From: Sulfurovum sp.
GTDB lineage: Bacteria > Campylobacterota > Campylobacteria > Campylobacterales > Sulfurovaceae
Reading direction: 5' to 3'
Length of the DNA: 64,000 bases
NCBI GenBank assembly: GCA_027049035.1
Contig: JALTVI010000018.1
Location: 62,001-126,000 of the forward strand
The position numbers and the translations under genes are program-made. The first letter of the stretch is position 1; each line of letters starts with the position of its first letter. The notes below the pieces were generated by a model. The model searched no databases and was not told the origin of the DNA. It saw only the letters and a program-made list of their open reading frames with translations. This document shows positions 18,061-28,379 of this stretch, one piece after another.

Positions 18061-18161
18061 GTAGGGTGTTGTCCCATGACAACGCCGTATGTCTGTTTCG
18101 ACGAATTTACGTATTGCTGCCAACATATATATTTCGGTGTTGTGAGGGCACAACACCCTAC
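18061..18161. repeat. 101-bp inverted-repeat element
   Basis: GTAGGGTGTTGT (18061-18072) is the exact complement of ACAACACCCTAC (18150-18161). Each arm contains its own small palindrome (GTTGTC-CCAT-GACAAC and GTTGTG-AGGG-CACAAC). It has the form of a small palindromic intergenic element or MITE remnant. It lies between nrdA and gltA, which converge. Confidence 0.7.
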
Positions 18162-18183
18162 AGGGATATAGATCTGCATGGTA

Positions 18184-19467
18184 TTAATCTCCTATATACC
18201 GCTGTCTCGGTCTTGCAATCTTCGATTCAGGATCTTTTTTAAACTCTATCCACTGTGTGATCCATCCCACTGTTCTGCCAATCACAAAAATCGGCGTGAA
18301 CATATTTTTTGGAATTTTCAGTGCGGTGAGGATGATGCCGGTATAGAAATCGATGTTGGGGTAGAGATGTCGTGAAACGAAATAGTCGTCGTTCAAGGCT
18401 ATCTCCTCTATTTTTGCAGCGATCTCCATCAGGCGAGAGTTGAGACCCAGTTCCTCTTTGAGTTCATCCTGAAGTGTTTTGAGTACCTGTGCGCGCGGGT
18501 CGAAGTTTTTGTAGACGCGATGTCCGAATCCCATCAGCCTGAAGTCGTCATCAGGATCTTTGGCGCGTTTGATGAACGCATCGACATTTTCGACAGAGCC
18601 TATCATCTCAAGCTGCGCGATGACCGACTCGTTCGCGCCGCCGTGTGCACGTCCCCAGAGTGCGGCAATGCCGGATGCGATGGCAACGTAGGGGTGTGCT
18701 CCGGTGGAGGCGACGTTGCGTACGACGGTGGTGGAGGCATTCTGTTCATGGTCGGCATGGAGGGTGAAGATGGTATCGAGCGCGCGCACCTCCACTTCGC
18801 GTATGGTCTCGTGCCCATGTGGTCCAAGATGCATCTTGCCTCCCGGATAGGCGCGTATCATGGTCAGGAAATTTTCGGTAAAACTCAGGTCGATATCGGG
18901 CTGGATGCAGGGGATGCCAAGCGAATGGCGGTAGGCAAAGGCAGCAATGGTCGGCATCTTGGCGATGATACGGTGCGCCATTTCGTGGTACTCCGCTTTG
19001 TTGTTCATATCGAGATGCTCCTGGTAAAAGGAAGCCAGCGCCGTGACGGCTGCAGAGAGGGTCGCCATCGGGTGGGCATTGTCCGGAAAAGCGGCAAAAA
19101 GGCTGCGCAACCCCTCGTGCAGAAAAGCGCGGTGGCGCAGTTCTAGGTCGAAGTTTTGCAGTTCGTCGGCATTTGGCAGGCGTTCGTTCAGCAGCAGAAA
19201 GCAGGTTTCAAGATAGCTGTGCTCTTTTGCAAGCGTCTCGATGGGTATGCCTCTGTAGCGCAGTTCCCCTTTGGCTCCGTCGATGAATGTGATAGCGGAG
19301 CTGCAGCTTGCCGTGGAAGTGTAGCCCGGATCGTAGGCAAAAAGGCCGGTATCTTTGAAGAGTGTGCGAAAATCAACGACATCCGGACCGCGTGTCGCTT
19401 CGAGAACGGGATATGTGTAGGTGTTGCCGTTTCGGTTGTCTGTGAGTGTAATGCTCTTCTTCTGCAT
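18184..19467 (-). CDS. gltA: Citrate synthase
   Basis: The 427-residue protein is a type II citrate synthase: RYRGIPIETLA, the catalytic His in MGFGHRVYKN and the substrate-binding HADHEQNAST motif are visible. It condenses oxaloacetate with acetyl-CoA. In autotrophic members of this phylum it coexists with reductive TCA enzymes, none of which is in this window. The start ATG follows GGAGGT (read on the minus strand). Confidence 0.95.
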   Translation of the reverse strand: MQKKSITLTDNRNGNTYTYPVLEATRGPDVVDFRTLFKDTGLFAYDPGYTSTASCSSAITFIDGAKGELRYRGIPIETLAKEHSYLETCFLLLNERLPNADELQNFDLELRHRAFLHEGLRSLFAAFPDNAHPMATLSAAVTALASFYQEHLDMNNKAEYHEMAHRIIAKMPTIAAFAYRHSLGIPCIQPDIDLSFTENFLTMIRAYPGGKMHLGPHGHETIREVEVRALDTIFTLHADHEQNASTTVVRNVASTGAHPYVAIASGIAALWGRAHGGANESVIAQLEMIGSVENVDAFIKRAKDPDDDFRLMGFGHRVYKNFDPRAQVLKTLQDELKEELGLNSRLMEIAAKIEEIALNDDYFVSRHLYPNIDFYTGIILTALKIPKNMFTPIFVIGRTVGWITQWIEFKKDPESKIARPRQRYIGD

Positions 19468-19604
19468 GATGTACCTCCGTTTGGAACGTTACTTCAGTAT
19501 ACTGTATGCAATGTAGAACGTATGTGTAGTAATGTCTTAAAGAGAAATATCTGTGAAGAAAGGGGAGAAGAGCGATATCAGACCCGAAGGTCCGAAAGCA
19601 AGTA

Positions 19605-20207
19605 TTAGAACTTGTAGGTTACACCGAAGTTCCAGGTGTCAATTTGGAGATCTTCACCACTGTTTGTGTCATCGTAGAGATTGACATAGTCTACGAATAC
19701 AGCAACGTTGGAAGTGATGTCATATGATGCACCAAGACCCCACTGGAAGCCGTCTGTATCATAGCCAGGCCCCTGCCCGCCAATTTCTGGGTTTGTATCA
19801 CCGTATCCGAGCAGCGCATAGACATCGAATGCATCGGTCACAGGGTACATCGGTTTGATGTAGATTCCCCAGCTGTCAGTATCGAAGCTTGGTGTCGGTG
19901 TAGTTCCGTCTGCCCAGTCACCGCTGCCGACAAACCAGTATCTTGCTTCTACCGCAATGTATGGGTTGATTTTGTATCCAGCCTGGAGCATGAACGAGTC
20001 AAAGTTCTCATCATGTGCATAGTTAAGGGCAGAATCTGAAACATCCATTTTGCCATATCCATATGCACCACCGATGTAGAATCCCGCATCAGACGGAACG
20101 ACTACCGGTGTGTCAACTACCGGCTCAACCGGAGCGATGTCGCCGCCGGCAACTGCAAATGTACCCATTGCTGCAAGTGCAGCGAGTGAAAGTGTTAATT
20201 TTTTCAT
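19605..20207 (-). CDS. Outer-membrane beta-barrel protein (OmpA/opacity-like)
   Basis: The 200-residue protein has a signal peptide (MKKLTLSLAALAAMGTFAVA) and alternating strands typical of an eight-stranded barrel (GFYIGGAYGYG, YKINPYIAVEARYW, ASYDITSNVAVFVDY). It ends FGVTYKF with the terminal Phe of an outer-membrane sorting signal. It is probably a small porin-like or structural protein. A perfect-hexamer sigma-70 promoter lies 36-65 bases upstream, suggesting high expression. Confidence 0.87.
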   Translation of the reverse strand: MKKLTLSLAALAAMGTFAVAGGDIAPVEPVVDTPVVVPSDAGFYIGGAYGYGKMDVSDSALNYAHDENFDSFMLQAGYKINPYIAVEARYWFVGSGDWADGTTPTPSFDTDSWGIYIKPMYPVTDAFDVYALLGYGDTNPEIGGQGPGYDTDGFQWGLGASYDITSNVAVFVDYVNLYDDTNSGEDLQIDTWNFGVTYKF

Positions 20208-20242
20208 AACATATCCTTTTGTTATTGTGTTATTACTCCTTC

Positions 20243-20272
20243 ATTATAGTATGATTGTTAACCAAATGTCAA
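20243..20272 (-). promoter_or_regulatory. Consensus sigma-70 promoter of the outer-membrane protein gene
   Basis: On the minus strand TTGACA (20272-20267) and TATAAT (20248-20243) are separated by 18 bases, with the ATG about 36 bases downstream of the -10. Both hexamers are perfect. Confidence 0.8.
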
Positions 20273-20390
20273 GGGACTGTTTGTTTTCTGTTATTCATTT
20301 GTTAAAGATATGAGCCGGTTTGGGGTTATCCTGTGTGTGAAGGCGGAGACTCCACAAAGAGTACACACTTCTGTGTTACGATGACACCAT

Positions 20391-20545
20391 GAAGGCAGGC
20401 ATTACCTCTCTCCTCCTCCCTTGAAACAGTCAGGTATGCCCCTTCTGGATGACTTTTCGAAAAAGCGTTATACAGCGCGTGTATCCTCCTCCCCTTGAAC
20501 ACGTCTATTCTCCTTGTTTTGAATTTGAAAAGTCATCCTCCCCTC
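20391..20545. other. Noncoding stretch with paired motifs before the GGDEF gene
   Basis: GGATGACTTTTC (about 20449) is complementary to GAAAAGTCATCC (about 20527), and CTCCTCCCCTTGAA-like words occur on both sides. The arrangement resembles a decayed palindromic element. I see no gene between 20280 and 20590. Confidence 0.4.
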
Positions 20546-20593
20546 TAAGAGAAAAGAGTGTAAGATATCTCTACACTTTTGCAAGGAGCGACC

Positions 20594-21676
20594 ATGCTTT
20601 CGCAGACTATCTATTACCAGCAGGAGCGCAAGTATGCCACAGACCGGTTTGTCGGACTGGCGGTGCTGATGCTCGCTGCCTTTGTCATTTCGGGGGTTAC
20701 ACAAGGCCCCGTTGCGGAAAATGCACTGCTTTCGGGGTTCACCCTGCTCGTGGTGGTACTCTTCTCCGTAGCGCACTTTTATTATATTTCCACCCATCCC
20801 GGAAAACTGGTAGAGGCTCGTAAAACAGTGCTGTTGCTGGTCGATATCGGACTGCTGACCTTTTTTATCGCGCTCTTTGACCAGGACAGCCTCTATCTTC
20901 TGCCGCTCTATCTGCTGATCATCATACGCAGCGGTTTGAGTTTCGGATCCCTCTTTTTCAATATCAGTGTCTTCCTCTCGGCGGTTGCATGGTTCGTGCT
21001 CTATACCTATTCGGAGTACTGGAAGAGCCACTATGAGATCTTGATTATGTATGCCATTACAACCATGCTGGTCGTGATCTTCTTTCAGCGGTTCATCCTC
21101 AGTCTCGACCGTGAAAACATGATGCTTACCGAAACCCTCAACGAGGTGGTCATCGATGCTTCCAGTGACGAGCTGACCGGCGTTGCCAACCGAAAAGAGT
21201 ACAAAGATACAATGATGGAGATGATACACGAAAACGAGCCTTTCGCGCTTCTTTTCATTGATCTCAATAAGTTTAAGGCCATTAACGATACCCACGGCCA
21301 TCATGTCGGTGATGAGGTGCTTAAAGAGGTGGCAAGAAGATTGGTGGAAAATTGCGATGAAGAGGATTTCGTGGCACGTCTTGGCGGTGACGAGTTCGCC
21401 ATCATCACCAGGCGAAAAAAGGTCTATATGGACAAGTTCATCGCCAAGCTCGAACGCAATGTCATCGGGCGCCACAAGGTTGGCAGCATTATCGTGCCTA
21501 TCGAGCTGAGCATCGGTATCGCCTTCTTCCCTGACGATACCAAAACAGCGATGATGCTCGGAAAGTATGCCGACGAAGCGATGTATGCAGCCAAGAAAGA
21601 TGCCGGCCGCTACCACTACTTCTACCATGAACTTACCGCCGAGCAGAAGGCACAAAGCCTGCAGGCAAAAAAATAA
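20594..21676 (+). CDS. Membrane diguanylate cyclase (GGDEF)
   Basis: The 360-residue protein has five or six membrane segments in the first ~170 residues and a cytoplasmic GGDEF domain at about residues 190-345 (DELTGVANRKEY, DLNKFKAINDTHGHHVGD, ARLGGDEFAII). The intact GGDEF motif predicts c-di-GMP synthesis. The position of the inhibitory RxxD I-site reads DEED, so product inhibition is probably absent. The start ATG at 20594 follows AAGGAG. The membrane part is not a sensor domain I can name. Confidence 0.92.
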   Translation: MLSQTIYYQQERKYATDRFVGLAVLMLAAFVISGVTQGPVAENALLSGFTLLVVVLFSVAHFYYISTHPGKLVEARKTVLLLVDIGLLTFFIALFDQDSLYLLPLYLLIIIRSGLSFGSLFFNISVFLSAVAWFVLYTYSEYWKSHYEILIMYAITTMLVVIFFQRFILSLDRENMMLTETLNEVVIDASSDELTGVANRKEYKDTMMEMIHENEPFALLFIDLNKFKAINDTHGHHVGDEVLKEVARRLVENCDEEDFVARLGGDEFAIITRRKKVYMDKFIAKLERNVIGRHKVGSIIVPIELSIGIAFFPDDTKTAMMLGKYADEAMYAAKKDAGRYHYFYHELTAEQKAQSLQAKK

Positions 21677-21795
21677 AAACACCTCCTTCCCGTCTCTGTT
21701 CGAGGCGGTGCGCACTTCCCTAAAAGTAGATTTTGGCTATAATAGCGCCATTTCAAGGCACACAAGTGTGCAACTTTCACAGCAAAAGGGTTATT

Positions 21796-23610
21796 TTGAG
21801 CGAAAATCTGATTGGCTATCTGGATGACCAGGGCAATATTATCGACACACAGAGTGCGGGAGAGGGCTGCAGTGCTGCTCCCATCGAGTATGACAACAGC
21901 GAAGAGGCGCTTGAGATCATCCGCCACTCCACGGCACATTTGATGGCACAGGCGATCAAGGAGCTGTACCCCGATGCACAGTTCTTCGTAGGTCCTGTCG
22001 TTGACGAAGGGTTCTACTACGACTTCCGTGTCAGCGAGAAGATCGGCGAGGAGGATCTCAAAAAGATCGAAAAGAAGATGAAGGAACTCATCAAGAAGAA
22101 GTACAAGATCGAAAAGTACGAAATCTCCAAAGCCGAAGCGCTCGAGAAGTTTGCCAACGACGATCTCAAGCAGGCGGTACTCAAGAACATTCCCGACGAG
22201 AAGGTTTCCATCTACAGGCAGGGTGACTTCGAAGATCTCTGCCGCGGACCGCACGTACCGGCACTGCGCTTTCTGAACAACTTCAAGCTTACCCGTGTGG
22301 CGGGGGCCTACCTGGGCGGTGACGAGAATGCGGAGATGCTCACCCGTATCTACGGGGTGGCCTTTGCGACCAAAGAGGCGCTCAAAGCGTACATGACGAT
22401 GCTCGAAGAGGCGAAGAAGCGCGACCACCGCAAGATCGGTACCGAGATGGAGCTCTTTATGTTCAACGAAGAGTCCGGAGCCGGACTGCCCTTCTGGATG
22501 CCGCAGGGCGCGAAGCTTCGCCACAAGCTTGAGCAGATTCTCCACAAAGCGCACCTTACGCGTGGCTATGAGCCGGTGCGCGGTCCTGAGATCCTCAAGG
22601 CAGACATGTGGCGTACCTCGGGGCACTACGCCTGTTACGGGGAGAATATGTACCTGACCGAGATCGACGGGCAGGAGTACGGCATCAAACCGATGAACTG
22701 TATCGGTCATATTCAGATCTTCAAGCAGACACAGAAGTCCTACCGTGACCTGCCGCTGCGCTACTACGAGTATGGTGTGGTACATCGCCACGAGAAGTCG
22801 GGCGTACTGCACGGACTGCTGCGTGTAAGAGAGTTTACCCAGGATGATGCGCATATCTTCTGTACCCCTGAGCAGATTGCCTCCGAAGTCCTCGATGTTG
22901 TAGGCTTTGTCGATGCGGTTATGAAGCTCTTCGGATTTGAATATACAATGGAGATCGCTACCAAACCGGAGAAGGCCATTGGTGAAGACGCTGTCTGGGA
23001 GATGGCGACAGCGGGGCTCAAAGAGGCGCTTGAGGGCAACAATCTGCCATACAGTATCGACGAGGGGGGCGGAGCCTTCTACGGGCCGAAGATCGACATC
23101 AAAATCACCGATGCGATCGGCCGTAAGTGGCAGTGCGGCACCATACAAGTCGACTTCAACCTGCCTGAACGCTTCGAGGTGGAGTATGTTGCCGAAGACA
23201 ACAGCCGCAAGCGTCCGGTAATGATACACCGCGCTATCCTGGGAAGCTTCGAGCGCTTCATCGGCATTCTGACCGAACACTATGCCGGAGAGTTCCCCTT
23301 CTTCCTTGCTCCCACACAGGTGATCTTCGTGCCAATTTCTGATGCGCATGCCGATTATGCCTTTGCGCTTAAGAAGAAGCTGCGTATGGAGGGGATCGAT
23401 TCGGAAGTGTACGACAAGAACGATTCGCTCAACAAGCGCATCAGAACGGCGGAGAAGAAGCGTGTGCCGTACGTCGTGATCGTCGGAGACGAAGAGGTAG
23501 CCAACAACACCGTTGCCATCCGTAACCGAAGAACGCGCGAGCAGTATAATCTTACACAAGACGAATTTATGGTAGAATTAACCAAACAACTTACTGAAGG
23601 AACAATTTGA
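21796..23610 (+). CDS. thrS: Threonyl-tRNA synthetase without TGS domain
   Basis: The 604-residue enzyme starts at the editing domain ([11 protein letters not shown], an HxxxH motif), followed by the class II catalytic core and C-terminal anticodon-binding domain ([11 protein letters not shown]). I place the start at TTG 21796, because AAAAGGG lies five bases upstream and the first residues ([13 protein letters not shown]) match the short N-terminus usual in Campylobacterota ThrS. The catalytic core contains the zinc ligands Cys (MNCIGH), His and His. infC overlaps the end. Confidence 0.93.
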   Translation: MSENLIGYLDDQGNIIDTQSAGEGCSAAPIEYDNSEEALEIIRHSTAHLMAQAIKELYPDAQFFVGPVVDEGFYYDFRVSEKIGEEDLKKIEKKMKELIKKKYKIEKYEISKAEALEKFANDDLKQAVLKNIPDEKVSIYRQGDFEDLCRGPHVPALRFLNNFKLTRVAGAYLGGDENAEMLTRIYGVAFATKEALKAYMTMLEEAKKRDHRKIGTEMELFMFNEESGAGLPFWMPQGAKLRHKLEQILHKAHLTRGYEPVRGPEILKADMWRTSGHYACYGENMYLTEIDGQEYGIKPMNCIGHIQIFKQTQKSYRDLPLRYYEYGVVHRHEKSGVLHGLLRVREFTQDDAHIFCTPEQIASEVLDVVGFVDAVMKLFGFEYTMEIATKPEKAIGEDAVWEMATAGLKEALEGNNLPYSIDEGGGAFYGPKIDIKITDAIGRKWQCGTIQVDFNLPERFEVEYVAEDNSRKRPVMIHRAILGSFERFIGILTEHYAGEFPFFLAPTQVIFVPISDAHADYAFALKKKLRMEGIDSEVYDKNDSLNKRIRTAEKKRVPYVVIVGDEEVANNTVAIRNRRTREQYNLTQDEFMVELTKQLTEGTI

Positions 23611-24158
23611 GTAGACATAACGATAGAAACAACAGGGGAAGAAAGAAGCCTGACAGCACCATTATGAATGATGCGATCAGAGCGAGTGAACTAAGGGTAC
23701 TTGGAGATGACGGCGAGCAGTTCGGCATCATTTCAAGAGACGAAGCCCTGAAGATCGCAGAAGAGAAAGGGTTGGATCTGGTGCTTGTATCACCCGATGC
23801 CAAACCCCCTGTTGCCAAGATCATGGACTACGGCAAGCATAAATATCAGCTTGAGAAGAAAAAGAAAGAGGCAAGAAAGAACCAGAAGAAGATCGAAGTC
23901 AAAGAGGTCAAATTCTCCTGTAAAATTGCCGATAACGACATTGCCTACAAGGTAAAACATGCGCGCGAATTCCTCGAGCAGGGCAAGCACGTCAAACTCC
24001 GCGTCTTCCTCCGAGGCCGTGAAATGGCCAACCCGGAGTGGGGTGTAGAAGTCCTCAACCGCGTCTGGCCGATGCTTGAAGATATCGGACAGCTCGAGTC
24101 CCCACCAAAGCAGGAAGGGCGTTACATCAACATGTACGTCACACCGCTGAAAAAATAA
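23607..24158 (+). CDS. infC: Translation initiation factor IF-3
   Basis: The 183-residue protein has the IF-3 N-domain ([20 protein letters not shown]) and C-domain ([32 protein letters not shown]). IF-3 binds the 30S subunit and polices start-codon choice. The start is a TTG that overlaps the thrS stop (TTGA), with AAGGA upstream; a non-AUG start is common for infC and allows autocontrol. Unlike many bacteria, rpmI and rplT do not follow directly, because mutS lies between. Confidence 0.94.
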   Translation: MSRHNDRNNRGRKKPDSTIMNDAIRASELRVLGDDGEQFGIISRDEALKIAEEKGLDLVLVSPDAKPPVAKIMDYGKHKYQLEKKKKEARKNQKKIEVKEVKFSCKIADNDIAYKVKHAREFLEQGKHVKLRVFLRGREMANPEWGVEVLNRVWPMLEDIGQLESPPKQEGRYINMYVTPLKK

Positions 24159-24177
24159 CGCGCTTTTCTCCCACTTT

Positions 24178-24581
24178 TACTTTTGTCATCCCGCATCACA
24201 TGCGGGGTCTTTATATATCTGTTATTGGTAATTGGTGTATTGGTTATTAGGAGTAGGATCTTCTGTTGGAACCGAAAATTTAGCACTGTGTATTCCCTTG
24301 TGGGATAGTCCCGCTAAACGTTATGTAATCAATCAACGTTAAGGCGAAGCTAAAGCTGTCGCTTCCTTTTCTTTGTCATCCCGGACTTGATCCAGGATCT
24401 TGACACTGTTTTACAATTGATGCAAAGATTCCTGCTTTCGCAGGAGTGATGGCATTTTTAAGGTTGACTTCAAACAACCCATGCAAAATTTCCTCATTCC
24501 TCATTCCTCATTCCTCATTCCTCATTCCTCATTCCTCATTCCTCATTCCTCATTCCTCATTCCTCATTCCTCATTCCTCAT
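24178..24581. repeat. Composite intergenic repeat, copy 2, with 13 tandem heptamers
   Basis: This block has the same order of parts as copy 1: a TCATCCCGCATCACATGCGGG palindrome-like part, ATTGGT-word array, GGAACCGAAAATTTAGC, TCATCCCGGACTTGATCC, CCTGCTTTCGCAGG, and then thirteen exact TCCTCAT heptamers at 24491-24581. The array overlaps the 3' end of the mutS gene and provides its stop. No gene is seen in 24159-24570. Confidence 0.88.
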
Positions 24582-27507
24582 TCACATTGTAGTGCAGCTT
24601 TAACCCTTCGCTCGTCATCATAAACCCTGAAATGACAATTTTGCCTTCATGCACCATTTGGTGGTGTTTCTTGCACAGCGGGATGAGATTGTACTTGTGG
24701 TTTTTATGGAAATGATCGATGTGTCCGGTGTCACTTGCCTGCTGCTGCTCGGCGATGTGGTGGACATCTTCGACATTCTCGTCGCACAGTGCGCATTTGG
24801 TCAGGTAGAGCTCCTTGTTGTACTTGCTGCTTCTGCGTTTGCGAAGCTTTTTAATCTCGCTGCCGTGATTGCCCAGACTCTCGCGTATCTCCTGTGCCAT
24901 CTTGAGAAATTCTCCGTCCATATGGAGCGATCGCGCGAACTCCAGTCCGTAGAGGCTGTCGCCGCGTCCAAGCTGCAGTACGCGGTTGTAGATGAGGGTA
25001 TCGCTGCTCTCGTCATACCGGATGCCAAGGTGCAGAAAGATGAGGTGTTTTGCCTTCTGCAGCTGCGGTATGGTGCCAAGCTGGTGCAGGTGGGTAGCGA
25101 AGATGAAGGTAGAGCGCAGCGAGAGGAGTTTGAGGATGGCTGCAGAGACGATGGCAAGCGCCGACTCCGTCTCCGTTCCCTGTGAAATCTCATCACCCAG
25201 CACCAGCGAGCGCGCATCGGCGCGGTTGAAGATGTTCTTGAGCTCCTGCATCTCGACTGAAAAAGTACTGAGCCCCTTGTAGAGGTTATCCTTGCTGACG
25301 ATGCGGGTGAAGAGTTTGTCGTAGAGTCCGAAGCGGAGTTCTGCTGCAGGCACGAAGAAGCCCGCCTGTGCAAGGACGACAGAGAGGCCGATGCTCTTCA
25401 TCAGCGACGATTTTCCCGAGGAGTTGATACCGTAGAGCAGCACACCCAGCACATCCTCCCCGTCGCTTGCGTTGAGGGTAATGTGGTTGTGCGCCGTACC
25501 GTTGTTCTCACCCAGAAAGATGTCGTTTGGCACATAGATGCCTCGTTCGTCGTTGGCTTCGATGATGGGGTGGCGCAGCCCGACCGCTTCGTAGAAGTTC
25601 CCCTCTTCGATGATGGGGCGGGTGAGGTTCATCGTGCGCGCGCATTTGGCCGTTGAGATCGCCACATCGATGTTGGCGATGAAGCCGATGAGTTTGTCAA
25701 GCAGCAGCGAAAAGCGCTTTTCGAGCAGGTCGAGGCTCTCTACATAACGCTGCTTGACCAGGGAAACCAGCTGTACCTGCGCCGTTTCGTAGGAGCGTGT
25801 GATCTCCTCAAAGAGTGGTGCCTGCACCTTGACGGCGTTTTTGAGGTGTTTGTAGCGGAAATTCTTGAAAAAGTGGTGCTGGTTGTCTATGGTGACAAAG
25901 GACTCCTTGAGCTGCTTTTCAATGAGCGAGAAGCGGTTTTTGGTCAGGTTGATGTAGTATCCCTCGCTCTCGAGGTACCCGACTGTGGTGTAGCGGGTGT
26001 TCGAAGCGGAGAAGAGCTTGTCCTTTTCAAAGAGAGACTCGACATGCTCTGCCACCTGTTCCATCTTCTCCACTTCGTGCTGCTGCGTGGCGACGATGGT
26101 ATCGATGGCAGGGTAGACACCGCTTTTGAAAATGTTGTCGTTGATCTGCTCGATGCGGAAGCGTGCGCAGACATCGAGTTCGAAGGTCTCCTCGAGCACC
26201 GTCAGCATTTCACGCGCTTCATCTTTGAGGTTTTCATCGAATGCCACACCGTTTGCTTCGGCATCGTCGAGCAGCTTCAGTACCGATTCGAGGCTCATAG
26301 CGATGTAGGTCAGCTCCACGGGGTGGAGTTTGTGCAGTTTGATACGCCGTGCGATCCGCTCGAGGTCGTAGATCTGCTTCAGGTGTGTCTCGAAGCGGTC
26401 GGTGTTTGGCAGCAGCTTCTCTACCAGGTCGTAGCGTGCCTCAAGCAGCGCTCTGTCACAGACGGGGTTGAGCAGGCGCTCTTTGAGCAGCCGTTTGCCA
26501 AAGGCGGTGGAGGTTTTGTCCACAAGGTCGAGCAGTGTCATATCTGCAGGGTCGCGGCTGATGACGGAGAGCTGCTCCATCGCGTTGTTGCCGATGTACA
26601 TGTAGCGGCTGTTGCCCAGAAAGTGCGGGCGGTTCATCTTCTCTATGATACTCTCGTCGTGCTCGATGATGAAGTCTATCAGCACCGCCAGCGCCTCAGT
26701 GGTGTAGGGGTGGCGTTCGAGGTCGAGGTATTCGATGGGGCTTAAAAAGGAGTTGATTTCGAAGATACGCTTGAAGAGTTCGTTCTGGTAGCCTATCTTG
26801 AAGCGTTTGTCGTTGAGCGAGTAGTGGGTCGCGGCAAGCTCGAGGTAGTGTATCAGCCACTCCGCATCGATGGCTTTGCTCTCGAGTGTGAGTATCACCT
26901 CCGAGGTGCTGTAGGTCTGCAGCAGGTTGAAGGCTTCATCGAGTGCATAGGTCTTGTCGTCGCGGCTGGAGTGGATCTCGTTGCAGATGGTCTTTCCGGT
27001 CGTGACATCGATGGCGGCGTAGCCCACCGAGTAGATACCGGCATTTTCGTCGATTAGCAGAGAAACGATGTTGTTCTCTGTCGGTTCGCTGAGGTACTCG
27101 AAGTTGGTCCCCGGGCTGATGATATTGGCCACATAGCGCTTGACATTGGGCATTTCGCCTTTCTGCTTGACGACGATGATGGTGTATTTTTTGGTAGCGA
27201 TGAGGCGGGAGAGATAGCGGTCGAGTGAAACGGCGGGAACGCCCGCAAGCAGCGGGTTGCTTACCGAATTTTCCAGTACTGCCTTGCTCTTTCGTGTCAG
27301 TTGGATGTTGAGCAGTTCGGCGATCTCTTTGGCCTTGCCGATCTTCCGTTCGTCGTTGTTGACTTCGTAGACTTCAAAGAAGGTGCCGATCTCCATCAGC
27401 ACCAGCGCATCCTTGCCGTACTTCTCCTCGAAGTGCTCCTGCAGCTCGAAGTAGATCTCGGTCAGAAGTTTCTTTTTCTGTGAAAGTATCTTGGCTGCTT
27501 TGTCCAC
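24571..27507 (-). CDS. MutS7-type mismatch protein with C-terminal HNH nuclease domain
   Basis: The 978-residue protein has an N-terminal mismatch-recognition domain with the F-x-E motif (GTFFEVYE, about residue 42), connector, lever and clamp regions. The ATPase has Walker [10 protein letters not shown] (about 688-696) and a DEISQGTE Walker B. A C-terminal HNH module follows ([19 protein letters not shown], about 904-950). This MutS+HNH layout is the MutS7 subfamily known from some epsilonproteobacteria, octocoral mitochondria and giant viruses. The start is GTG after GAGGG. The last residues (NEE) and stop come from the TCCTCAT array. Confidence 0.9.
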   Translation of the reverse strand: MDKAAKILSQKKKLLTEIYFELQEHFEEKYGKDALVLMEIGTFFEVYEVNNDERKIGKAKEIAELLNIQLTRKSKAVLENSVSNPLLAGVPAVSLDRYLSRLIATKKYTIIVVKQKGEMPNVKRYVANIISPGTNFEYLSEPTENNIVSLLIDENAGIYSVGYAAIDVTTGKTICNEIHSSRDDKTYALDEAFNLLQTYSTSEVILTLESKAIDAEWLIHYLELAATHYSLNDKRFKIGYQNELFKRIFEINSFLSPIEYLDLERHPYTTEALAVLIDFIIEHDESIIEKMNRPHFLGNSRYMYIGNNAMEQLSVISRDPADMTLLDLVDKTSTAFGKRLLKERLLNPVCDRALLEARYDLVEKLLPNTDRFETHLKQIYDLERIARRIKLHKLHPVELTYIAMSLESVLKLLDDAEANGVAFDENLKDEAREMLTVLEETFELDVCARFRIEQINDNIFKSGVYPAIDTIVATQQHEVEKMEQVAEHVESLFEKDKLFSASNTRYTTVGYLESEGYYINLTKNRFSLIEKQLKESFVTIDNQHHFFKNFRYKHLKNAVKVQAPLFEEITRSYETAQVQLVSLVKQRYVESLDLLEKRFSLLLDKLIGFIANIDVAISTAKCARTMNLTRPIIEEGNFYEAVGLRHPIIEANDERGIYVPNDIFLGENNGTAHNHITLNASDGEDVLGVLLYGINSSGKSSLMKSIGLSVVLAQAGFFVPAAELRFGLYDKLFTRIVSKDNLYKGLSTFSVEMQELKNIFNRADARSLVLGDEISQGTETESALAIVSAAILKLLSLRSTFIFATHLHQLGTIPQLQKAKHLIFLHLGIRYDESSDTLIYNRVLQLGRGDSLYGLEFARSLHMDGEFLKMAQEIRESLGNHGSEIKKLRKRRSSKYNKELYLTKCALCDENVEDVHHIAEQQQASDTGHIDHFHKNHKYNLIPLCKKHHQMVHEGKIVISGFMMTSEGLKLHYNVNEE

Positions 27508-27666
27508 GAAACGCCCTCTTTTTTAGTAGGCTAAATTCTATCATAAAGGGGGTTAGAGTAGGGTGGTTTTTCCCTTTTATAAAACTTTCAAATAATCTCG
27601 GTATAATACCGTCCCATTTTATGCCGACCGTAAGACGGTATGAAAAATTCAACAGGGAGTAAGCAT

Positions 27667-27858
27667 ATGCCAAAGATGAAGAGCGTAAAAGGCGCTGTCA
27701 AGCGTTTCAAGATCAAAAAGAGCGGCAAGATCAAAAGAGGAACGGCGTACAGAAGCCACATTCTCACCAAGGTCGACGGTAAACACCACAGACAGATGAG
27801 ACATCCAAAACACGTCGATCCGGTTGACGCAAAAAATGTAAAAGAGATGATCGTATAA
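27667..27858 (+). CDS. rpmI: 50S ribosomal protein L35
   Basis: The 63-residue basic protein has the L35 pattern MPKMKSVKGAVKRFKIKKSG and KRGTAYRSHIL. AGGGAG precedes the ATG at 27667; an upstream in-frame ATG would add nine residues not usual for the family. rplT follows 95 bases later and both are probably cotranscribed. Confidence 0.95.
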   Translation: MPKMKSVKGAVKRFKIKKSGKIKRGTAYRSHILTKVDGKHHRQMRHPKHVDPVDAKNVKEMIV

Positions 27859-27953
27859 GACGATCCAACTGAAGTAAGGTTCCCCCAAAACACGGGGCAA
27901 GTCCGACAGAGTCGGCACCTATTTCTAAACACAGAAAACGGTAAAGGAAAACC

Positions 27954-28310
27954 ATGAGAGTAAAAACTGGTACAGTCAGACACAGACGTCACAAAAAACT
28001 GCTGAAGCAGGCAAGAGGGTTCTACAGCGGTAGAAGAAAACACTTCAGAAAAGCGAAAGAGCAGCTCGAGCGTTCACTGGTATATGCTTACAGAGACAGA
28101 AGACAGAAGAAAAGAGATTTCAGAAAACTCTGGATCATCCGTATCAATGCGGCAGCGAGACTCAATGATCTTAACTATTCAAGATTCATGCACGGTCTCA
28201 AGCTTGCAAATATCGAACTTGACAGAAAAGTACTTGCCGACATGGCAATGAACAACCCTGAAGCGTTCACAAAAGTAGCCGAAGCGTCCAAAGCGGCACT
28301 GGCGAAGTAA
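27954..28310 (+). CDS. rplT: 50S ribosomal protein L20
   Basis: The 118-residue protein has the typical L20 sequence ([45 protein letters not shown]). L20 binds 23S rRNA early in assembly and in other bacteria represses its own operon. AAAGGAAAACC precedes the ATG. A GC-rich hairpin follows the stop. Confidence 0.96.
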   Translation: MRVKTGTVRHRRHKKLLKQARGFYSGRRKHFRKAKEQLERSLVYAYRDRRQKKRDFRKLWIIRINAAARLNDLNYSRFMHGLKLANIELDRKVLADMAMNNPEAFTKVAEASKAALAK

Positions 28311-28325
28311 GACGCGCTGTCTTCA

Positions 28326-28354
28326 GAGAGGCTTCCCGGCCTCTCATCCCCTTT
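28326..28354 (+). terminator. Hairpin terminator after rplT
   Basis: GAGAGGC (28326-28332) pairs with GCCTCTC (28339-28345) around a six-base loop, followed by ATCCCCTTTT. The T-run is short and interrupted, so strength is uncertain. Confidence 0.55.
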
Positions 28355-28379
28355 TCCCCAACATTAACTTTTCAGAACA

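Noticed and set aside
17911-18156. 81-codon minus-strand frame covering the inverted-repeat element
   Set aside because: It runs through palindromic repeat DNA, has no ribosome-binding site and its protein resembles no family; the repeat explains the sequence.
19580-19604. Hairpin CGGACC-TTC-GGGTCTG after the outer-membrane protein gene as a terminator
   Set aside because: The stem is reasonable, but no T-run follows on the minus strand, so it was not listed.
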